A model generated the notes under the pieces. The model saw nothing but the letters and a program-made list of their open reading frames with translations, had not been told where the DNA came from and made no database searches. From assembly GCA_964445085.1 (NCBI GenBank), contig CAYUJV010000028.1, forward strand, positions 1 to 28,661: 28,661 bases of DNA, in the 5' to 3' direction. This document shows, piece after piece, positions 1 through 9,267 of this stretch. Origin of the DNA: Thiobacter sp964445085 (GTDB lineage: Bacteria; Pseudomonadota; Gammaproteobacteria; Burkholderiales; Thiobacteraceae). A program made the position numbers and the translations under genes. Positions within the stretch are counted from its first letter, which is position 1. Every line of letters starts with the position of its first letter.

Positions 1-19
1 CTTTTGCAGAGGTTCCCTA
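1..19. repeat. Terminal end of a MITE-like element, cut by the window edge
   Basis: The first 17-19 bases (CTTTTGCAGAGGTTCCCTA) are the right-hand terminal inverted repeat of the element seen complete at 14892-15019, with one mismatch. The rest of this copy lies outside the window. It abuts the next copy and appears to share the TA dinucleotide at 18-19 with it. Confidence 0.7.
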
Positions 20-143
20 GGAAATCCCGCAAAAGCACTGCGCAGCCCGTCCGGCCGGCTGTGATGCTCGCCGTACTGCCTTGTACGGGGGCGCTTCTCG
101 GGGGCCGGTCGGACTTGCCCGCGACCTTTTGCAGAGCTTCCCC
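18..143. repeat. MITE-like inverted-repeat element, copy B
   Basis: About 126 bp in the same orientation as the copy at 14892-15019 and alignable over its whole length. The right end (126-142, CTTTTGCAGAGCTTCCC) matches the family terminus exactly, while the left end (20-35) is degenerate. In the middle, CCGTAC (71-76) and GTACGG (83-88) form a 6-bp stem around a TGCCTT loop. The element ends about 15 bases before the putative -10 box of argJ, so it sits directly upstream of that operon and may touch its promoter. Confidence 0.75.
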
Positions 144-158
144 GGCCGGTCCGTGGAG

Positions 159-164
159 TAAAAT
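159..164 (+). promoter_or_regulatory. Putative -10 box of the argJ operon
   Basis: TAAAAT lies 24 bases before the argJ start codon, giving a leader of roughly 18 bases that still contains the ribosome binding site CAGGAG (178-183). No convincing -35 is visible at the right spacing. That position falls in or next to the end of the inverted-repeat element (136-141, GCTTCC). Confidence 0.35.
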
Positions 165-188
165 GGCGGCTTCGTTTCAGGAGCCGCC

Positions 189-1418
189 ATGCCCGTCAAT
201 TTCACGCCCACTCCCCACGAACAACTGCTGCCCGTCGCCGGCGTGCGCATCGGCGTCGCCGCTGCCGGGATCAAGAAACCCGGGCGCAAGGACCTCACCG
301 TAATTGCCCTGGACGCGGGCAGCCGCGTCGCCGGTGTATTCACCCAGAACCGCTTCTGCGCCGCGCCGGTCACCCTGTGCCGCGCGCATCTGAAATCCGG
401 CCAGCCGATCCGCGCGCTGGTGGTCAACACCGGCAACGCCAATGCCGGCACCGGCGAAGCCGGCATCGCCCATGCGCGCCGCACCTGCGAGGAGGCGGCG
501 CGACTGCTGGCCTGCCAGGCGCATGAGGTGCTGCCGTTCTCCACCGGCGTGATCCTGGAGCCGCTGCCCATCGACAAGCTCGTCGCCGGCCTGCCTGCCG
601 CGGTGAATGACCTGCGCCCCGACAACTGGGGCCGCGCGGCGGAGGCCATCATGACCACCGACATCGCGCCCAAGGCGATTTCGAAGCGCATCAGCCTCGG
701 CGGCAAGACCATCACCCTGACCGGCATGGCCAAGGGCTCGGGCATGATCCATCCCAACATGGCGACCATGCTCGGCTATCTGGCCACGGATGCCGCCGTG
801 AGCCAGGCGGCGCTCGATGCCCTGGTGCGCCACGCGGCCGACCATTCCTTCAACTGCATCACGGTGGATGGCGACACCTCCACCAACGATTCCTTCGTTT
901 TGATTGCGACGGGCAAGGCCGGCAATGGGGAAATTGCCGATCCGAACGGTGCCGACTTCGCCTTGCTGCGCGATGCGGTGACCGAGGTGGCGCAGTTCCT
1001 CTCGCAAGCCATCGTGCGCGACGGCGAGGGTGCGACCAAATTCATGACCATCCGGGTTAACGGCGGCCGGAGCGTGGCCGAGTGCCGCCAGGTCGCCTAC
1101 GCCATTGCCCATTCGCCGCTGGTGAAAACCGCTTTCTACGCTTCCGACCCCAACCTTGGCCGCATTCTCGCCGCCATCGGCTATGCCGGCATCGCCGATC
1201 TGGACGTGGAAAAGCTGCAGCTCTATCTCGGCGACGTACTGGTGGCGGAGCAGGGCGGACGCGCCGCGAGTTACCGCGAGGAGCAGGGCGCAGCGGTGAT
1301 GAAGGCGCCGGAAATCCTGGTGCGGGTGGAGCTCAATCGCGGCACCGAATCCGCCACGGTGTGGACCTGTGACTTCTCCTACGACTACGTGAAAATCAAC
1401 GCGGAGTATCGCAGCTGA
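189..1418 (+). CDS. argJ: Bifunctional ornithine acetyltransferase / N-acetylglutamate synthase ArgJ
   Basis: A 409-aa protein of the ArgJ family, which moves the acetyl group from N-acetylornithine to glutamate (the cyclic arginine pathway) and in bifunctional forms also makes N-acetylglutamate from acetyl-CoA. The family's self-cleavage site is clear: KGSGMIHPNMATML, with Ala192-Thr193. Thr193 would become the N-terminal nucleophile of the beta chain. The N-terminal glycine-rich acyl-binding part, VNTGNANAGTG and the C-terminal DPNLGRI...IGYAGI segment are also typical. The ATG at 189 is preceded by CAGGAG with 5-base spacing. The stop overlaps the next start as TGATG (1416-1420), so translation of the ATPase gene is probably coupled. 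Mono- or bifunctional activity cannot be decided from sequence alone. Confidence 0.97.
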   Translation: MPVNFTPTPHEQLLPVAGVRIGVAAAGIKKPGRKDLTVIALDAGSRVAGVFTQNRFCAAPVTLCRAHLKSGQPIRALVVNTGNANAGTGEAGIAHARRTCEEAARLLACQAHEVLPFSTGVILEPLPIDKLVAGLPAAVNDLRPDNWGRAAEAIMTTDIAPKAISKRISLGGKTITLTGMAKGSGMIHPNMATMLGYLATDAAVSQAALDALVRHAADHSFNCITVDGDTSTNDSFVLIATGKAGNGEIADPNGADFALLRDAVTEVAQFLSQAIVRDGEGATKFMTIRVNGGRSVAECRQVAYAIAHSPLVKTAFYASDPNLGRILAAIGYAGIADLDVEKLQLYLGDVLVAEQGGRAASYREEQGAAVMKAPEILVRVELNRGTESATVWTCDFSYDYVKINAEYRS

Positions 1419-2293
1419 TGGATGAAGTGAAGGGATTGATCGGCCGCGCGGAGCGCCTGCTCGCGCGGCTGGAGGGCCTGCTGCCGGAGGCGCCGCAGAC
1501 GCCGCAATGGGATCAAGCTATCGCCTTCCGCTGGCGCAGCCGCAACGGCCGCGGCTGGCTGCAGCCGGTTGCGCATCCGCATCGGATGAAGCTCGCCGAC
1601 CTGTGCGGCATCGACGAGCAGAAGAAGATCGTCGACCGCAACACGCGCCAGTTCGTGGAGGGCCGGCCGGCGAACAACGTCCTGCTCACCGGCGCGCGCG
1701 GCACCGGCAAGAGCTCACTGGTGAAGGCGGTGCTGAACCAGTACGCCCGGCGCGGCCTGCGCCTGATCGAAATCGACAAGCAGCATCTGGGCGAACTGCC
1801 GGACATCGTGGACCTGATCTACGACCGGCCCGAGCGCTTCATTCTGTTCTGCGACGACCTGTCCTTCGGCGCCGACGAGCCGGGCTATCAGGCGCTGAAG
1901 GCCATCCTCGACGGCTCCATCGCCTCCAACAGCGAGAACATGTTGGTCTATGCGACTTCCAACCGGCGCCATCTGATGCCGGAGTACATGGCCGAGAACG
2001 AGCTGACCCGGCACACCGGCGGCGAAGTGCATCCGGACGAGGTGGTGGAGGAGAAGGTGTCGCTGTCCGAGCGCTTCGGCATCTGGCTGTCCTTCTATCC
2101 CTTCAACCAGGACGAGTACCTGGCCGTGGTCGAGCATTGGGTCGGCGTGCTCGGTGCCGTGCCGAAGGACCGCGCCGCCTTGCATCGCGCGGCCCTGAAC
2201 TGGGCGCTGGGCCGCGGCTCGCGCAGTGGCCGCGTGGCCTGGCAATTCGCCCGCGACTGGGCCGGGCAGCAGCAGGCGAAGGCGAAGAAATAG
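1418..2293 (+). CDS. DUF815-type AAA ATPase
   Basis: A 291-aa predicted cytoplasmic ATPase of the family annotated as DUF815 / 'ATP-binding protein'. Walker A is GARGTGKSS at residues 92-100 and Walker B is FILFCDDLSF at 141-150. ATSNRRHLMPE follows as the sensor-1-like segment. The stretch LTRHTGGEVHPDEVVEEKVSLSERFG (described here only by its position, about 196-221) and LSFYPFNQDEYL are conserved landmarks of this family as I recall it. The biological role of the family is not established. Placement between argJ and mutT, with overlapping codons on both sides (TGATG and TAGTG), indicates co-translation but does not reveal its substrate. Confidence 0.9.
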   Translation: MDEVKGLIGRAERLLARLEGLLPEAPQTPQWDQAIAFRWRSRNGRGWLQPVAHPHRMKLADLCGIDEQKKIVDRNTRQFVEGRPANNVLLTGARGTGKSSLVKAVLNQYARRGLRLIEIDKQHLGELPDIVDLIYDRPERFILFCDDLSFGADEPGYQALKAILDGSIASNSENMLVYATSNRRHLMPEYMAENELTRHTGGEVHPDEVVEEKVSLSERFGIWLSFYPFNQDEYLAVVEHWVGVLGAVPKDRAALHRAALNWALGRGSRSGRVAWQFARDWAGQQQAKAKK

Positions 2294-3240
2294 TGTCCGC
2301 GGCGGTGCAGGAGAAGATCGTCGACGTCGCCGCGGCCGTCCTCCTGCAGCCGACCGGCGAGTTCCTGTTCGCGCGCCGGCCGGAGGGCAAGGCCTATGCC
2401 GGTTATTGGGAGTTCCCGGGGGGCAAGGTCGAGCCGGGCGAGCGGGTCGAGCAGGCCCTGGTGCGTGAGATCCGGGAAGAGCTCGGCGTCGAGATCACCC
2501 AGGCCTATCCCTGGGTCACCCATGTCTTCGCCTATCCCCACGCCACGGTGCGCCTGCATTTCTACCGCGTCACCGGCTGGCGCGGCGAGCCGCACCCGCA
2601 CGAGGGCCAGATATTTTCCTGGCAGCGGCCGGAGGCGCCGACCGTTGTGCCCATCCTTCCTGCCAACGGACCGATCCTGCGCGCGCTGTGCCTGTCGCCG
2701 GTGATGGGCATCAGCAATGTCGCGGAATTGGGCATCGGCGATTTTCTCGTCCGCCTCGAAGCGGCGCTGGAGGGCGGGCTGCGGCTGATCCAGCTGCGCG
2801 AGAAGCGGCTGTCGGAGGCGCAGTTCGCGCTGGTTGCGCGCCAGGCGATCGACCTGGCGCATCGCTTCGGCGCCCGCATCCTGATCAACGGCGAAGCCGA
2901 GCTGGCGGTGCGCCTGGGCGCCGACGGCGCGCATTTCACGGCCGCGCGGCTGATGGAGCTGACGACGCGGCCGCAACTCGCGTGGTGCGGCGCATCCTGT
3001 CACAGCCGCGGCGAGATGGATCATGCGGCGCGGCTGGGCTTGGATTACGTGGTGCTGGGCCCGGTCTTGCCGACGCTCAGCCACCCCGGGGCATCCACCC
3101 TCGGCTGGGAGGGGTTCGCCGCGTGGGCGCGCAACTACCCGCTGCCGATCTACGCCATCGGCGGTCTACACGCCGACGCGCTGCCGACGGCGTGGGGGCA
3201 CGGTGCCCACGGCATCGCGATGCTGCGCGGGGCGTGGTGA
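2293..3240 (+). CDS. mutT: MutT: Nudix hydrolase fused to a thiamine-phosphate-synthase-like domain
   Basis: A 315-aa two-domain protein. The N-terminal Nudix domain has the full Nudix box at residues 44-66 (G44, E50, R58-E59, E62-E63, G65), as expected for hydrolysis of 8-oxo-dGTP and related oxidised nucleotides. From about residue 135 a TIM-barrel domain of the ThiE/TenI type follows, with LIQLREK, ILINGEAELAVRLGADGAHF, YVVLGPV and PIYAIGGL segments. This fusion is common in beta- and gammaproteobacteria; the role of the second domain there is unclear. The start chosen is GTG at 2293, because it overlaps the ATPase stop (TAGTG) and gives the normal family length. The open frame continues far upstream, but only as a shadow of the ATPase gene. 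Confidence 0.93.
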   Translation: MSAAVQEKIVDVAAAVLLQPTGEFLFARRPEGKAYAGYWEFPGGKVEPGERVEQALVREIREELGVEITQAYPWVTHVFAYPHATVRLHFYRVTGWRGEPHPHEGQIFSWQRPEAPTVVPILPANGPILRALCLSPVMGISNVAELGIGDFLVRLEAALEGGLRLIQLREKRLSEAQFALVARQAIDLAHRFGARILINGEAELAVRLGADGAHFTAARLMELTTRPQLAWCGASCHSRGEMDHAARLGLDYVVLGPVLPTLSHPGASTLGWEGFAAWARNYPLPIYAIGGLHADALPTAWGHGAHGIAMLRGAW

Positions 3241-3241
3241 G

Positions 3242-3631
3242 ATGGCTGCGCGCTGGATGTTCCTCCCATGGCTGGCCTTTTTCCTGGCCGGGTGCGGACA
3301 GGAAGCCGCGCCGCCGATGGCCTGCGCCGATCTGACGAAAGGCTGCGCGACGGCAGGCATCGAAGTGCGTGCCGATCAGCCGCCGTCGGCGCTGCATCCT
3401 TTCCTGCTCAGCGTCCATGCGCCGGGCGCGCGCCAAGTGTCCGCCGAATTCGTGATGCAGGGCATGGAGATGGGATTGAACCGCTACCGTCTGATGGCGC
3501 AGAACGATGGGGTGTGGCAGGCGCGCGTGACGCTGCCGGTATGCGTCAGCGGCCGCCGCGACTGGGTGCTGTGGCTGGAGGTGGACGGCAAGCGGCACGG
3601 ACTCGCCTTTCAGACCGGCGCGGGTTCGTGA
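3242..3631 (+). CDS. Small predicted lipoprotein, possibly YtkA/FixH-like
   Basis: A 129-aa protein starting one base after the mutT stop. The N-terminus is a lipoprotein signal: a hydrophobic stretch, then LAGC with the lipidated Cys at residue 18. After a short Cys-containing linker there is a beta-rich region with MQGMEMGLNRYRL, GVWQARVTLPVC and DWVLWLEVDG. This layout recalls YtkA/FixH-type beta-sandwich domains, but the similarity is a reading by eye and not a firm assignment. It is the last gene of the argJ operon and faces yacG. Function unknown; likely envelope-located. Confidence 0.7.
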   Translation: MAARWMFLPWLAFFLAGCGQEAAPPMACADLTKGCATAGIEVRADQPPSALHPFLLSVHAPGARQVSAEFVMQGMEMGLNRYRLMAQNDGVWQARVTLPVCVSGRRDWVLWLEVDGKRHGLAFQTGAGS

Positions 3632-3633
3632 AG

Positions 3634-3661
3634 CCTGCCCTCGACCGGAAGCAGGGGCAGG
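3634..3661. terminator. Possible bidirectional terminator hairpin between convergent operons
   Basis: CCTGCCC (3634-3640) and GGGCAGG (3655-3661) form a perfect 7-bp stem with a 14-base loop, exactly in the short gap between the lipoprotein stop and the yacG stop. No T-tract follows on either strand, so intrinsic termination is uncertain. Confidence 0.3.
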
Positions 3662-3868
3662 TCAGCGGCTGTCTTCGGGCGTCGCGCCCGGCGGCGCGCT
3701 TTCCGGCGACTCCGGGCCTTCCGCCGCCGGTACGCGGTAGGACTCGGTCGCCCATTGACCCAGGTCGATGAGCTTGCAGCGTTCGCTGCAGAACGGGCGG
3801 AACGGGTTGCTGGAATCGAAAGGGGCTGGCGTGCCGCAGATCGGGCAGTTGACCAGGCGCGGTTTCAT
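3662..3868 (-). CDS. yacG: DNA gyrase inhibitor YacG (zinc-binding)
   Basis: A 68-aa protein with the YacG four-cysteine zinc site: CPIC (Cys8, Cys11) and CSERC (Cys27, Cys31). The family signature FCSERCKLIDLGQWATESY follows. E. coli YacG binds GyrB and inhibits gyrase. The C-terminal tail is rich in Pro, Glu and Ser and is probably disordered. I chose the ATG at 3868, which overlaps the zapD stop as TGATG; one codon further upstream is a TTG that is a less likely start. It is the last gene of the pil-coaE-zapD operon. Confidence 0.93.
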   Translation of the reverse strand: MKPRLVNCPICGTPAPFDSSNPFRPFCSERCKLIDLGQWATESYRVPAAEGPESPESAPPGATPEDSR

Positions 3869-4620
3869 CAAAGCGAGCAGAGCGTGAGTTCGAACGGGAC
3901 GTCAGTGTCGCAGCCCTTGGGGCGCTCGGTCCCGCCCAGGGCGATGAAGCGGATGTTGATCGCGTATTTGTTGGCGCTGATTTCCGGAAAGCACGGCAGA
4001 TCGGCCACCAGGGTGACGCGGAGCATTTGCGCGACGCGGCCGGAAAGCATCTGCTGGTAGCTCCCCTGCTGCGCGATCTTCTGCGTCGGCTGGCCACTGT
4101 CGCGCAGGATCTGCAGCACGATTTCGATGGCGCTACGCAGTGGCTTGAACGGAGCGATCCATTCCTGCAGGTCGGCGCGGCGCACGTTGGCGTCGAGGCT
4201 CAGCCAGTAGTGATAGGAAGGCAGGTCGAATTCGCACACGCCGCCCGGAATGCAGGCGCGCTGCTTGATGCTCATCACCCACTCGTTGTCGCGCAAGTGC
4301 TGGCCCAGCTTGCCCGGCATCGCCTGCAGTTCCACGACGGTGCGCGACATTTGCTGCAGCACCTCGTCCAGCGCTTCCTGCTTCACGCCCGGGTTGTTGC
4401 GCAGCGGCTCCAGCGCGGCCTTCTGCCGTTCCAGTTCCTGGATCAGGTCGGACTTGAGATCTCCGCGCGCGACTTCGAGGGTCTCGAACAGCGATAGAAG
4501 CGCCGCGTGATGTTCGAGCGCGTCGTCCTTGGACACGAAATGCTCGAATTTGGCGAACAGGTCCTCCAGCCGCATCAAGGTACGGATGCGTTCGTTCAGA
4601 GGGTATTCGTAGACGATCAC
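3868..4620 (-). CDS. zapD: Cell division protein ZapD
   Basis: A 250-aa protein of the ZapD (DUF1342/YacF) family, which cross-links FtsZ filaments at the division ring. The start (residues 2-18, IVYEYPLNERIRTLMRL) matches the family's characteristic opening, and the length is close to E. coli ZapD. The protein has an alpha-helical first half and a beta-rich second half ending in DVPFELTLCSL. The start codon is GTG at 4620, with no clear Shine-Dalgarno sequence before it. Unlike its neighbours it is separated from coaE by 88 bases that contain a palindrome and a possible promoter (4646-4675), so it may have its own control. Confidence 0.94.
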   Translation of the reverse strand: MIVYEYPLNERIRTLMRLEDLFAKFEHFVSKDDALEHHAALLSLFETLEVARGDLKSDLIQELERQKAALEPLRNNPGVKQEALDEVLQQMSRTVVELQAMPGKLGQHLRDNEWVMSIKQRACIPGGVCEFDLPSYHYWLSLDANVRRADLQEWIAPFKPLRSAIEIVLQILRDSGQPTQKIAQQGSYQQMLSGRVAQMLRVTLVADLPCFPEISANKYAINIRFIALGGTERPKGCDTDVPFELTLCSL

Positions 4621-4645
4621 GGCGCGGGCCCGGTGGTTAATGGGC

Positions 4646-4675
4646 TATTCTGAAACAGAATACCCAAAATTACAA
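4646..4675 (-). promoter_or_regulatory. Putative zapD promoter with an embedded perfect palindrome
   Basis: Read on the minus strand, TTGTAA (4675-4670) and CAGAAT (4652-4647) are 17 bases apart and each match the -35 and -10 consensus at four of six positions. The 17-base palindrome TATTCTGTTTCAGAATA (4646-4662) covers the -10 box and part of the spacer, a position typical of a repressor operator. Outside it GGG/CCC can extend pairing with one bulged base, so an RNA hairpin is an alternative reading. Confidence 0.35.
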
Positions 4676-4708
4676 ACGACTAGCCGGGGATGTGAATGCC
4701 GTTTCTGC

Positions 4709-5326
4709 CTACGGCATCCGGTCTGCGTCCCGCGCGAGCTGGCGGTAGCGGGCATCCAGCTGCGCGACCTGGCGTTCGAGATCGACGGTGTCGCCGTGGT
4801 TGAGCAGGACGTCGTCGGCGGCGGCGAGCCGTTGGGCGCGGCTGGCCTGGGCGGCCATGATGGCGCTCACCTCGTCCGCGCTGAGTCCGCTGCGCGTCAT
4901 GGTGCGACGCAGCTGTTCCTCCTCGCTGCAGTCCACCACCAGGATGCGCTGGATCAATTCCTTGTAGGCGCCGGTTTCGACCAGCAAGGGAACGACGAGC
5001 AGGGCGTAGGGGCCGCGTGCCGCCGCCAGCGCGGCGGCCGCCTCGGCGCGGATCATCGGATGCAGGATCGCTTCCAGCTTCGCCCGGGCGGCGGCGTCGC
5101 CGAACACCAGCGCGCGCAGCCTGGCGCGATCGAGGCTTCCGTCGCTACGGGCATACTCCGGCCCGAAGGCATCGAGAATGGCCTGGTGGCCGGGCGCGCC
5201 GGTCCGGGTCAGGGCGTGTGAAATCGCGTCGGTGTCGATGACGTCGGCGCCGAGCCGGCGGAACATCTCGGCCACCGTCGTCTTGCCGCTGCCGATGCCG
5301 CCGGTCAACGCGATACAGAACGGCAT
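4709..5326 (-). CDS. coaE: Dephospho-CoA kinase CoaE
   Basis: A 205-aa cytoplasmic kinase that phosphorylates the 3'-hydroxyl of dephospho-CoA, the last step of coenzyme A synthesis. The P-loop GGIGSGKTT lies at residues 9-17, followed by VIDTDAISH with the catalytic Asp region. HPMIR and VVPLLVETG are the conserved CoA-binding and lid-side segments. The start is ATG at 5326, overlapping the pilD stop as TGATG (5324-5328). The frame is open further upstream only within pilD. Linkage of coaE to pilD is widespread in beta- and gammaproteobacteria. Confidence 0.96.
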   Translation of the reverse strand: MPFCIALTGGIGSGKTTVAEMFRRLGADVIDTDAISHALTRTGAPGHQAILDAFGPEYARSDGSLDRARLRALVFGDAAARAKLEAILHPMIRAEAAAALAAARGPYALLVVPLLVETGAYKELIQRILVVDCSEEEQLRRTMTRSGLSADEVSAIMAAQASRAQRLAAADDVLLNHGDTVDLERQVAQLDARYRQLARDADRMP

Positions 5327-6186
5327 CAGAAACTGCTGAGGTAGGCCTGGGTCAGATTCTGCCCCCAAAACAGGGCGACCAGGCCGCCGCCCGCAAGGTA
5401 GGGACCGAAGGGGATGGGCACGCTGCGCCCGTGGCGGGCGAACAGGATGAGGGCGACGCCGACGAGGGCGCCCACCACCGATGACAGCAGGATGATCGCC
5501 GGCAGCATCTTCCAGCCGAGCCAGGCGCCCAGCGCCGCGAGCAGCTTGAAATCGCCGTAGCCCATGCCTTCCTTGCCGGTCACCAGCTTGAACAGCCAGT
5601 ACACCGACCACAGGGCAAGATAGCCGGCCATCGCGCCGATGACCGCGGATTCCAGATCGGTGAACACGCCGCCCAGGTTCACCAACAGCCCGAGCCAGAG
5701 CAGGGGGAGGGTGATGTCATCGGGCAGCAACTGGGTATCGAGATCAATGAAGGTCAGGGCGATGAGCGCCCAGACCAGAAGCAGCGCCGCGGCAGCGGGC
5801 CAGCCGAAGCCGAAGTGCCATGCGGCATAGGCGCTGACCAGGCCGGTGATGGCTTCCACCACCGGGTAGCGGATCCCGATGGGCTGCTTGCACTCGGCGC
5901 AGCGGCCGCGCAGCCAGAGGTAGCTCAGCAGGGGAATGTTTTCGAACGCGCCGATCTTGTGGCCGCAGTGGGGGCAAGTCGAGGCTGGCAGAATCAGGTT
6001 GTAGCGCTCGGTGATGGTGACCTCGCGGCCATCGAGCTCGGCACATTGCAGTCGCCACTCCCGTTCCATCATCTTCGGCAGGCGGTGGATGACCACGTTG
6101 AGGAAGCTGCCCACCACCAGGCCAAGCACCAGGCAGGCGCCGACGAACAGCCAAGGCGCCTGGCGAAAGGCTTCGAGCAGGCTCAT
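5326..6186 (-). CDS. pilD: Prepilin peptidase / N-methyltransferase PilD
   Basis: A 286-aa polytopic inner-membrane enzyme that cleaves the leader of type IV prepilins (and type II secretion pseudopilins) and methylates the new N-terminus. The four-Cys zinc site of the methyltransferase domain is intact (Cys71, Cys74, Cys96, Cys99). The two catalytic aspartates of the A24 aspartyl peptidase are Asp148 in FIDLD and Asp212 in GYGDFK. Hydrophobic segments occur from residue 12 to 32 and repeatedly after 115. I chose the ATG at 6186 because MSLLEAF... begins just before the first membrane segment; the upstream extension of the frame has no family character. Confidence 0.95.
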   Translation of the reverse strand: MSLLEAFRQAPWLFVGACLVLGLVVGSFLNVVIHRLPKMMEREWRLQCAELDGREVTITERYNLILPASTCPHCGHKIGAFENIPLLSYLWLRGRCAECKQPIGIRYPVVEAITGLVSAYAAWHFGFGWPAAAALLLVWALIALTFIDLDTQLLPDDITLPLLWLGLLVNLGGVFTDLESAVIGAMAGYLALWSVYWLFKLVTGKEGMGYGDFKLLAALGAWLGWKMLPAIILLSSVVGALVGVALILFARHGRSVPIPFGPYLAGGGLVALFWGQNLTQAYLSSF

Positions 6187-6238
6187 GGATGTGAGCTCTT
6201 CGGGCGGGAAGCGGTGAGGCCCAGGGGAGGAAATCGCA

Positions 6239-7456
6239 CTATACGGCCTGTCCCATCTTGAAGATCGGCAGGTACATGGCGATGACCAGCCCACCGATCA
6301 ATGTGCCCAGCACCACCATAATCAGGGGTTCCATCAGACTGGAGATGGATTCTACCGCCTCATCGACCTCACGTTCGAAATAGTCAGCGACCTTGCTGAG
6401 CATGGCGTCGAGGGAGCCGGCTTCCTCGCCGATCTGGGTCATCTGCAACACCATGTTCGGGAACAGTTCGCTGTTCTGCATCGCCACGGTCAGGCTCGTG
6501 CCGGTGGCAACTTCGCTCTGGATGCGTTTGGTGCCATGGTAAAAGACTTGGTTGCCGGCGGCACCGGCTACCGAGTCAAGTGCGTCCACCAGGGGCACGC
6601 CGGCGGCGAACATTGTGGACAGCGTGCGCGCCCAGCGCGCAATGGCGGCCTTCTCGATCAGCGGGCCGAAGATGGGCAGCTTCAGGAACAGGCGGTCCAT
6701 GAAGTTCTGCATTTTCTTCGATCGTTTCCAGGCGTAGAGGAATGCATAGATGCCTCCGCCGATAACGCCGAAGATGGCCCACCAATAGGCAACGAAAAAG
6801 TCGGAGATGGCCATTACTACCAATGTCGGCGCCGGCAAGTCGGCGCCAAAGCTGCTGAACAGCTCTTTGAACGCGGGAATGACGTAGATCATGATCACCG
6901 CGGTGATGATGAACGCCACGACGATCACCGCCGTCGGGTAGAACAACGCTGACTTGATCTTACCCTTGATGGCAAGGATTTTTTCCTTGTAGGTCGCCAG
7001 CCGATCGAGGATGGCATCGAGAATGCCGGCCTGTTCTGCCGCGTTGACCAGGTTGCAGTAGAGCTGGTCGAACTGTATGGGGTGCTTGCTGAAGGCCTGC
7101 GCCATGCTGCTACCCGAGGCAATGTCGTTCTTGATGTCCATCAGCAGTTTCTGCATCGCCGGGTTGGAATGGCCCTTGGCCACGATGTCGAAGGACTGCA
7201 GCAGCGGGACGCCGGACTTCATCATGGTTGCCAGCTGGCGGGTGAACATGGTGACGTCCTTGTCAGTGATTTTTCTCCCGCGCCCGAGGGTTGCTTGCTT
7301 CTTAACCTTCACGGGGTTGATGCCCTGTCGACGCAGGTTAGAGTTGACGATATGCGGGCCTGCGGCACGCATGTCGCCCTTGAGCTTCTTGCCTTTCTTG
7401 TCAACGCCTTCCCAGACGTACGTAAATTCCTTGACTGCCTTGCGTGCAACGGCCAT
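6239..7456 (-). CDS. pilC: Type IV pilus inner-membrane platform protein PilC
   Basis: A 405-aa protein of the type II secretion F family. Two F-type domains are visible, starting near residue 70 (FTRQLATMMKSGVPLLQSFD) and near residue 275 (WARTLSTMFAAGVPLVDALD). Membrane helices lie at about 170-195, 218-242 and 375-398. PilC forms the membrane platform that couples the PilB motor to pilin assembly. A good ribosome binding site (AGGGG) lies in the 11-base gap after pilB. It is separated from pilD by 52 bases. Confidence 0.96.
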   Translation of the reverse strand: MAVARKAVKEFTYVWEGVDKKGKKLKGDMRAAGPHIVNSNLRRQGINPVKVKKQATLGRGRKITDKDVTMFTRQLATMMKSGVPLLQSFDIVAKGHSNPAMQKLLMDIKNDIASGSSMAQAFSKHPIQFDQLYCNLVNAAEQAGILDAILDRLATYKEKILAIKGKIKSALFYPTAVIVVAFIITAVIMIYVIPAFKELFSSFGADLPAPTLVVMAISDFFVAYWWAIFGVIGGGIYAFLYAWKRSKKMQNFMDRLFLKLPIFGPLIEKAAIARWARTLSTMFAAGVPLVDALDSVAGAAGNQVFYHGTKRIQSEVATGTSLTVAMQNSELFPNMVLQMTQIGEEAGSLDAMLSKVADYFEREVDEAVESISSLMEPLIMVVLGTLIGGLVIAMYLPIFKMGQAV

Positions 7457-7467
7457 GGTTCAAACCC

Positions 7468-9189
<1,722 letters not shown>

Positions 9190-9202
9190 GGATGGAGTCT
9201 TA

Positions 9203-9220
9203 GGGTAGGGGGGGTAGGGG
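9203..9220 (+). other. G-quadruplex-type G-run in the pilB leader
   Basis: GGGTAGGGGGGGTAGGGG contains four runs of at least three G within 18 bases and lies 14 bases upstream of the pilB start codon. The G-rich strand is the template strand for pilB, so any quadruplex would form in DNA, while the mRNA is C-rich here. Confidence 0.5.
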
Positions 9221-9267
9221 TCGTCCTGCTAAGACAACTTCATAAGTTTGACAAATATTGCCCACGA

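Noticed and set aside
9221..9267. Sigma-70 promoter for pilB (TTGTCA ... TAGCAG, 17-base spacing, minus strand)
   Set aside because: The -10 matches only three of six positions, and no sigma-54 site (GG-N10-GC) is visible either. Too weak to list as a feature.
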